A DNA stretch of 9,958 bases from Firmicutes bacterium CAG:341 (lineage in GTDB: Bacteria; Bacillota; Clostridia; Oscillospirales; Acutalibacteraceae), in contig FR895307.1 of the NCBI GenBank assembly GCA_000434995.1, positions 16,668 through 26,625 on the forward strand, written 5' to 3'. A model generated the notes under the pieces. The model ran no database searches. It worked only from the letters and a program-made list of their open reading frames with translations, and was not told where the DNA came from. Below are positions 5,331-9,958 of this stretch, piece after piece. Every line of letters starts with the position of its first letter. Positions within the stretch are counted from its first letter, which is position 1. The translations under genes and the position numbers were made by a program.

Positions 5331-6518
5331 TTATCTATATAATTTAGCTACTTCGCCCAAAGCCTTAACACCGTTTATAATACCGTCATCGGTAGGGGTT
5401 GAGAAATTAAGGCGAATGTAGTGTGATTCCTGTGTATCATCCATTAAAAATGCATTACCCGGAACGACTGCAACATTCTTCTCAACTGCTTTTTTAACAA
5501 ATTCAAGCATATTTACATCATCAGGCAATTTGCACCAAACAAAAAGTCCGCCTTCCGGCTTAACATATTCTACAAAATCGCCAAGATGTTCATCAATACA
5601 TTCACACATAAGATTAAGCTTATTTCTGTAAATGCCCTGAATATGCTTAATATGAGCATCAACATCATAGTTTTTAAACCATTCATCAACAATCATTTGA
5701 TTAAGGCAAGGCGTATGCACATCGGAAGCCTGCTTGCCTACCGTCATTTTAGCCATAACCGTTTTAGGCGAAATGCAATAAGCAACACGAAGGCCCGGTG
5801 AAAGAATTTTTGAAAATGAACCGGCATAAATAACTATTCCGTCCTCATCCATTGATTTAATAGTAGGAAGCGGAGTACCGCTGACTCTTAAATCACCGTA
5901 AGGGTTATCCTCCAAAACCATAACACCGTACTGTTTAGCAAGTGCATAAAGCTTCTTTCTCTTTTCCAAAGACATTGTAACACCCGAAGGGTTTTGGAAA
6001 TTTGGAATTGTATATATAAACTTTGCATTTTTTGTAGATTTGAGTGCTTCTTCAAGCATAGCAATATTTATTCCGTCTGCTTCAACAGGCACACCTTTAA
6101 GCTTACAACCGTAAGAACGGAAGCAATTAAGCGAACCGATAAATGACGGTTCTTCACAAATAACGGTATCCCCTTCGTTACAAAGAACTTTGGTAGTTAA
6201 ATCCATAACCTGCGTTGCACCTGAAACAATAAGCACATCGTCAAAGTCCTTGCCGATATTTTCGTGATTTTTCATCCACTTTTTAACTGTATCACGCAAC
6301 GGCTGATAGCCCTCGGATACGCCGTACTGAAGTGCATCAATAGGGCGGGAATCAAGTATTTCTGCCGCAATTGCCCTTACCTCTTCAACGGGGAAAGCAT
6401 CCGGTGCCGGATTGCCTGCTGCAAGTGGAATAATTTTAGGGTCTGCTGTTGCTTTAAGTATTTCTCTGATAGCACTTGGCTGGAGAGAAGAAATTTTGTC
6501 GGAAAATGTATAGTCCAT
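5331..6518 (-). CDS. PLP-dependent class I/II aminotransferase (2-aminoadipate transaminase-like)
   Basis: A 395-residue fold-type I aminotransferase of the LysN/MocR-aminotransferase-domain group, without the GntR DNA-binding domain. Visible signatures are LAAGNPAPDAFP (32-43), LQYGVSEGYQPLRD (63-76), the Asn-containing PNFQNPSG (172-179), EDNPYGDLR with the PLP-ring Asp at D204, SFSKILSPGLRV with the PLP lysine at K237, and a C-terminal YIRLNFS whose Arg should bind the substrate carboxylate. Members of this group act on 2-aminoadipate, aromatic or branched-chain amino acids with 2-oxoglutarate, and sequence alone does not decide which. An SD (AGAAGG) lies 7 nt before the ATG. It sits 21 bp after the glycerophosphotransferase homologue and 13 bp before trpS, so it is part of one transcription unit. 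A role in supplying an aromatic amino acid next to trpS is only a suggestion. Confidence 0.88.
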   Translation of the reverse strand: MDYTFSDKISSLQPSAIREILKATADPKIIPLAAGNPAPDAFPVEEVRAIAAEILDSRPIDALQYGVSEGYQPLRDTVKKWMKNHENIGKDFDDVLIVSGATQVMDLTTKVLCNEGDTVICEEPSFIGSLNCFRSYGCKLKGVPVEADGINIAMLEEALKSTKNAKFIYTIPNFQNPSGVTMSLEKRKKLYALAKQYGVMVLEDNPYGDLRVSGTPLPTIKSMDEDGIVIYAGSFSKILSPGLRVAYCISPKTVMAKMTVGKQASDVHTPCLNQMIVDEWFKNYDVDAHIKHIQGIYRNKLNLMCECIDEHLGDFVEYVKPEGGLFVWCKLPDDVNMLEFVKKAVEKNVAVVPGNAFLMDDTQESHYIRLNFSTPTDDGIINGVKALGEVAKLYR

Positions 6519-6539
6519 TGTTTTGCCTTCTTTTTATAT

Positions 6540-7649
6540 TTAAGCAATCAACATAGAAATAAATTTTGCAAGAATTTCTGCATTGTTTGCTTTTGAATTT
6601 TCAACATATTCGCTTTTAAATTTATACAACATATCAAAATCATAGCTGTTTGATTTAATTGCATTTACAAGAGCTTCTGCATCTTCAAAAGTCGCGCTTG
6701 GCATTTCCTCTTTAAGATTAACATTTATTCCCCGTTCTTTTGAATATTCTTCATAATCGGGTACAAAGAAATAAAGCGGTTTCATCAAAACGCTAGCTTC
6801 AAAAGCACAAGCCGAATAATCGGTTATTATAACATCGGCAATTTTCATCAAATCATATGTTGAAAAATCACCGCTGTAAGAAAATTTATCCTCAATCTTA
6901 ATTTTAGAAAACAGAGGATGCGCGCTAATTATCAAATGATAATCAGCAAGTTCGTCAAATTCAACCTTAAGCTTTTCTGCTACATAAGCATCTCTTTCAC
7001 GAAAAGTAGGAAGATAAAGAACAATTTTTTTATCACTTAAAGCCGGATTTTCTGTAAAAAAGCGGGAAGCACAGCCGTTATCAGTTAATATATCGTCAAC
7101 CCTTGGCAGTGAGCAAATCTTAATTTTAGAATTATCACAGCCAAACGCTTCCATATAAAACTTCGCTGTTTTTTTACTCGGTGCAAGAACATAATCATAA
7201 TTTTTATGCATACACATAGCACGGCTGATTTTTTCATCCCTGCCCTCTTTTGTACCGACACTTTGAAGCCCAAACTTTTTGAGTGCGCCCAAAGCGTGCC
7301 ACATTTGAATAACTTTAAGGCTCTTTTTATGCTTCAAGCAAGAAACAGTAATTGAATAAGTATCAATTATTGCTACCTTTGATGTTGCAAGATAATACAT
7401 ATCACCTATTATTGAAAAGCAATATGCAATTTTTCCCGGCAAGCTTTCAGGTATCATTTTAAGCCTGAAAACCTGCTCGGTATTTGGACATTCATTATTT
7501 ATTGCTTCTTCAAGAAGCTTCATATCAAGGCTTTTATCATTGCTTTGCCTTGAAAGATAAACTATTCTGTTTTTAGTTTTAAAAAGCTTAATGGGAGCAT
7601 AAATAATTTTAAGTAATATTTTTAATATTTCAATCAATAAGACTTTCAT
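6540..7649 (-). CDS. CDP-glycerol glycerophosphotransferase family protein (TagB/TagF-like)
   Basis: A 369-residue protein matching the catalytic half of teichoic-acid glycerophosphotransferases, which move glycerol phosphate (or a related polyol phosphate) from CDP-glycerol to a membrane-bound acceptor. Signatures in order are QMWHALGALKKFG (115-127), LPRVDDIL (181-188), LYLPTFRERD (211-220), SAHP (242-245), TDYSACAFEAS (276-286) and PDYEEYSKERGI (297-308). The conserved His in the WHA and HP motifs and the Asp/Ser of TDYS are present, so it looks active. The N-terminus (about 1-24) is hydrophobic and Lys-rich, fitting a membrane-surface helix; there is no cleavable signal. The SD is weak. 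It starts 16 bp after the glyA stop and ends 21 bp before an aminotransferase, an unusual position with no other wall-polymer genes in view. The acceptor and whether it primes or polymerises are unknown. Confidence 0.87.
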   Translation of the reverse strand: MKVLLIEILKILLKIIYAPIKLFKTKNRIVYLSRQSNDKSLDMKLLEEAINNECPNTEQVFRLKMIPESLPGKIAYCFSIIGDMYYLATSKVAIIDTYSITVSCLKHKKSLKVIQMWHALGALKKFGLQSVGTKEGRDEKISRAMCMHKNYDYVLAPSKKTAKFYMEAFGCDNSKIKICSLPRVDDILTDNGCASRFFTENPALSDKKIVLYLPTFRERDAYVAEKLKVEFDELADYHLIISAHPLFSKIKIEDKFSYSGDFSTYDLMKIADVIITDYSACAFEASVLMKPLYFFVPDYEEYSKERGINVNLKEEMPSATFEDAEALVNAIKSNSYDFDMLYKFKSEYVENSKANNAEILAKFISMLIA

Positions 7650-7665
7650 ATTATCACTTCTTTAA

Positions 7666-8919
7666 TTATTCATAAAGAGGATATTTTGCACAAATTTCGG
7701 CAACACCGTTTGTGATATATTCCTTTTGATTATCAAAATCTGTAACAGCAAGAGTAATGTACTCTGCAATTTTATCCATATCATCAGTATTAAGACCCCT
7801 TGTGGTAGCGGCAGGAGTACCGATACGAACACCGGATGTAACAAACGGTGAAAGAGGTTCATTAGGAACAGTATTTTTATTAAGAGTAATATGAACATCA
7901 TCAAGTCTGTTTTCAAGTTCCTTACCTGTTACACCTGTACCCCTAAGGTCAAGAAGGCAAAGGTGATTATCAGTACCGCCCGAAACAAGCTTCATTCCTC
8001 TGTTCATAAGTCCGTTTGCAAGAGCCTTTGCGTTTTCAACAACTCTCTTTTGATAATCAGCAAATTCAGGCTTAAGAGCTTCGCCAAAGCAAACTGCCTT
8101 ACCTGCAATAACATGCATAAGAGGGCCGCCCTGTGTACCCGGAAATACTGCTGAATTAAGCTTTTTAATAAGATATTCATTATTGCAGAGAATAAGACCG
8201 CCGCGTGGACCTCTTAATGTTTTATGAGTTGTAGTTGTAACAACATCGGCATATGGAACAGGTGACTGATGAAGCCCTGCGGCAACAAGGCCTGCAATAT
8301 GCGCCATATCTACCATAAACATTGCACCGTTTGCGTGTGCAATATCAGCCATTGTTTTAAAATCAATTTCTCTTGGATAAGCGGAAGCACCTGCAACCAC
8401 AAGTTTAGGTTTAACTTTATTAACTTGCTTTGCAAATTCCTTGTAATCAATAAATCCGTTTTCATCAACGCCGTAAGGTACAAAGTTGAAATACTTACCG
8501 CTGATATTAGCAGGTGAACCGTGAGTAAGGTGACCGCCGTTATCAAGGCTCATACCCATAACTGTATCACCCGGCTTAAGAAGTGCAAGGTAAACAGCAG
8601 TATTAGCCTGCGCACCTGAATGAGGCTGAACATTAGCAAAATTGCATTTAAAAAGCTCACACGCTCTTTTAATAGCAATGTTTTCAACAATATCCACATA
8701 TTGGCAACCGCCGTAATAACGCTTTGCCGGTAAACCCTCGGCATACTTATTTGTAAGAACACTGCCCATAGCAGCCATTACCTGAGGGGAAACAAGGTTT
8801 TCCGAAGCAATAAGTTCAATATTATCACGCTGGCGTTTTAATTCAAGTGCCATTGCGTCTGCAACTTCCTTATCCGTTTCGGCAACTTTGCCGATTGAAT
8901 CATAATAATCCGAATACAT
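7666..8919 (-). CDS. glyA: Serine hydroxymethyltransferase
   Basis: A PLP enzyme that interconverts serine and glycine with tetrahydrofolate, feeding one-carbon units to purines, thymidylate and methionine. The 417-residue length is standard for bacterial GlyA. Motifs include ELIASENLVSPQV (35-47), NKYAEGLPAKRYYGGCQYVD (57-76), HSGAQAN (100-106), HGSPANISGKYF (133-144), DMAHIAGLVAAG with D204 and H207 around the cofactor ring, and VVTTTTHKTLRGPRGG with the Schiff-base lysine at K233. The start has a full AGGAGG 8 nt upstream. It heads a four-gene unit running to trpS and is divergent from yebC across a 212-bp AT-rich gap. The leader is short (about 45 nt), and no glycine or other riboswitch was found there. 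Confidence 0.97.
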   Translation of the reverse strand: MYSDYYDSIGKVAETDKEVADAMALELKRQRDNIELIASENLVSPQVMAAMGSVLTNKYAEGLPAKRYYGGCQYVDIVENIAIKRACELFKCNFANVQPHSGAQANTAVYLALLKPGDTVMGMSLDNGGHLTHGSPANISGKYFNFVPYGVDENGFIDYKEFAKQVNKVKPKLVVAGASAYPREIDFKTMADIAHANGAMFMVDMAHIAGLVAAGLHQSPVPYADVVTTTTHKTLRGPRGGLILCNNEYLIKKLNSAVFPGTQGGPLMHVIAGKAVCFGEALKPEFADYQKRVVENAKALANGLMNRGMKLVSGGTDNHLCLLDLRGTGVTGKELENRLDDVHITLNKNTVPNEPLSPFVTSGVRIGTPAATTRGLNTDDMDKIAEYITLAVTDFDNQKEYITNGVAEICAKYPLYE

Positions 8920-8969
8920 AATAAAATCCTCCTGAATATTTATACAAATTTATATAATTATACACATCT

Positions 8970-8998
8970 ATAATATCATATAATAAGTAAATATACAA
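8970..8998 (-). promoter_or_regulatory. Probable glyA promoter
   Basis: On the minus strand TTGTAT (8993-8998) is followed after 17 nt by TATTAT (8970-8975), with TGA directly before it as an extended -10. The predicted start is near 8963. Because the region is very AT-rich, another -10 (TATAAT, 8957-8962) with a poor -35 is an alternative. Confidence 0.5.
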
Positions 8999-9066
8999 CA
9001 TCAAATTAAAAAATAAGCATACAAATATAAATTGTAAGTGCATGTAATATTGTGCAAACTTAACTC

Positions 9067-9095
9067 TTGATATATAATAAATAATATGTTAGAAT
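9067..9095 (+). promoter_or_regulatory. yebC promoter
   Basis: TTGATA (9067-9072) and TAGAAT (9090-9095) are 17 nt apart, with TGT before the -10 forming an extended element. The expected start near 9102 leaves a 30-nt leader carrying GGGAG (9119-9123) 8 nt before the ATG. Confidence 0.68.
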
Positions 9096-9131
9096 ATTTA
9101 AGTTAAAAATTCACATACGGGAGTTGAGAAA

Positions 9132-9875
9132 ATGAGTGGTCATAACAAATGGAGCACCATTAAAAGAAAAAAGGGTGCTAATGACGCAGCAAGAGCAAAA
9201 GTTTTCACAAAAATAGGAAGAGAACTTGCAGTAGCAGTTAAAAACGGGGGCCCTGACCCTAATAATAATGCCAAACTTCGTGATGTTATTGCAAAAGCAA
9301 AGCAAAACAATGTACCAAACGATAACATTGACAGAATGCTTAAAAAAGCAGCCGGCGAAGGCGACAGCACTAATTTTGAAGAAATCGTTTACGAAGGCTA
9401 TGGCCCAAGCGGTATCGCAGTAGTAGTTGAAACGCTTACAGATAACAGAAACAGAACTGCATCTGAAGTAAGGCATTACTTTGATAAAGCAGGCGGAAAT
9501 ATGGGCACACCGGGTTCTGTAACCTTTATGTTTGACAGACAGGGTGTAATCATAATTGAAAAAGAAGATGTTGACGAAGACCAGCTTATGGAAGACGCAC
9601 TTGAAGCAGGTGCTTCCGACTTTCTTACCGATGAAGAAGATATTTTTGAAATCAGAACAGAGCCTAACGATGTAGGCGCAATTCGTGATGAACTTGAAGG
9701 CAAAGGCTATCACATCATTTCAAGCGAACCTGCTTATGTGCCGCAAACATACACAAGGCTTGAATCTGAAGAAGATATGAAAAATATGGCAAGAATGATT
9801 GAAATGTTTGAAGAAAACGATGATGTTCAAAACATTTGGCACAACTGGGAAAATGAAGACGAATACGAAGGCTGA
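9132..9875 (+). CDS. yebC: YebC/PmpR family protein (translation factor/regulator, TACO1-like)
   Basis: A 247-residue protein with the full YebC architecture. It has the N-terminal MSGHNKWSTIKRKKGANDAARAKVFTK-like block (1-27, close to the family MAGHSKWANIKHKK), a helical segment with NVPNDNIDRMLKKA (60-73), the central YEGYGPSGIAVVVETLTDNRNRTASEVRH block (about 87-115), and GGNMGTPGSVTFMF (120-133). The end is acidic, with an Asp/Glu-rich tail after NIWHNW. Family members were long annotated as transcriptional regulators. Bacterial and mitochondrial members are now tied to translation, including relief of ribosome stalling on proline-rich stretches, so the cytoplasmic ribosome is the likely site of action. 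It is the only plus-strand gene here, is apparently monocistronic, and is followed by a hairpin. No ruvC neighbour, common in other bacteria, is within the window. Confidence 0.95.
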   Translation: MSGHNKWSTIKRKKGANDAARAKVFTKIGRELAVAVKNGGPDPNNNAKLRDVIAKAKQNNVPNDNIDRMLKKAAGEGDSTNFEEIVYEGYGPSGIAVVVETLTDNRNRTASEVRHYFDKAGGNMGTPGSVTFMFDRQGVIIIEKEDVDEDQLMEDALEAGASDFLTDEEDIFEIRTEPNDVGAIRDELEGKGYHIISSEPAYVPQTYTRLESEEDMKNMARMIEMFEENDDVQNIWHNWENEDEYEG

Positions 9876-9898
9876 TTTTTAAACTTCGATAAATATTT

Positions 9899-9927
9899 AA
9901 GGAGAACTGGTAATTCAGTTCTCCTTT
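9899..9927 (+). terminator. Probable terminator of yebC
   Basis: AAGGAGAACTG (9899-9909) pairs perfectly with CAGTTCTCCTT (9916-9926) across a 6-nt loop, 24 bp after the yebC stop. The following T run is short (TTT, then CAG), so termination may be inefficient, or the hairpin may serve as a 3'-end stabiliser. The rest to 9958 shows nothing recognisable. Confidence 0.6.
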
Positions 9928-9958
9928 CAGCGTGTAGAAAACATTAAATTATAAATTT

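Noticed and set aside
8920..8963. Glycine riboswitch upstream of glyA
   Set aside because: The predicted leader is only about 45 nt and lacks any GC-containing aptamer-like structure.
9111..9713. A 200-codon minus-strand open frame rich in Phe and Cys opposite yebC
   Set aside because: It is antisense to a clearly real yebC, has odd composition with no family motif, and its length follows from the codon usage of yebC.

Overview
The window is an AT-rich stretch from a low-GC Gram-positive anaerobe. The protein style, the strong Shine-Dalgarno (SD) sequences and a biotin-dependent decarboxylase-type carboxyltransferase next to a Pro/Ala-linked biotin carrier suggest a gut-type Clostridia, perhaps Ruminococcaceae/Oscillospirales. 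That taxonomy is inference. Eight protein genes are clear and one short leader peptide is proposed. All are on the minus strand except the last gene, a yebC homologue.

Read in the direction of transcription, from the right: a 212-bp divergent intergenic region separates yebC (plus) from a four-gene minus-strand unit. That unit is glyA, a CDP-glycerol glycerophosphotransferase homologue, a class I/II aminotransferase and trpS, with gaps of 13 to 21 bp and a strong hairpin terminator after trpS. Next comes a sulfur-assimilation unit, metY (O-acetylhomoserine sulfhydrylase) then cysK (cysteine synthase), which ends in its own terminator. A third minus-strand unit starts with a short, divergent carboxyltransferase (GTG start), followed by a biotin carrier protein cut by the window edge.

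The most interesting region is the leader of metY-cysK (about 3961-4212). It has a near-consensus promoter (TTGACA-N17-TATAGT). Two copies of one palindrome (ATTACCTA-N9-TAGGTT on the plus strand) lie 52 bp apart, one over the -35 element and one just past the expected start site. Downstream is a well-placed 24-codon ORF whose peptide ends in Met-Cys-Phe-Arg-Cys-Tyr-Met. The RNA segment encoding that Cys-containing tail is perfectly complementary over 12 nt to the metY SD region. An upstream part of the same ORF is complementary over 9 nt to the bases running into the metY AUG. This looks like a cysteine-sensing translational attenuator: a ribosome delayed at the Cys codons would open the helix and expose the metY start. 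Together with the twin operators it would give the sulfur operon two layers of control. The pairing is seen directly in the sequence; the mechanism is inferred.

The remaining content is mostly housekeeping: one-carbon metabolism, Trp-tRNA charging, amino-acid transamination, and cysteine/homocysteine synthesis. No mobile elements, tRNA or rRNA genes, or CRISPR arrays were seen.
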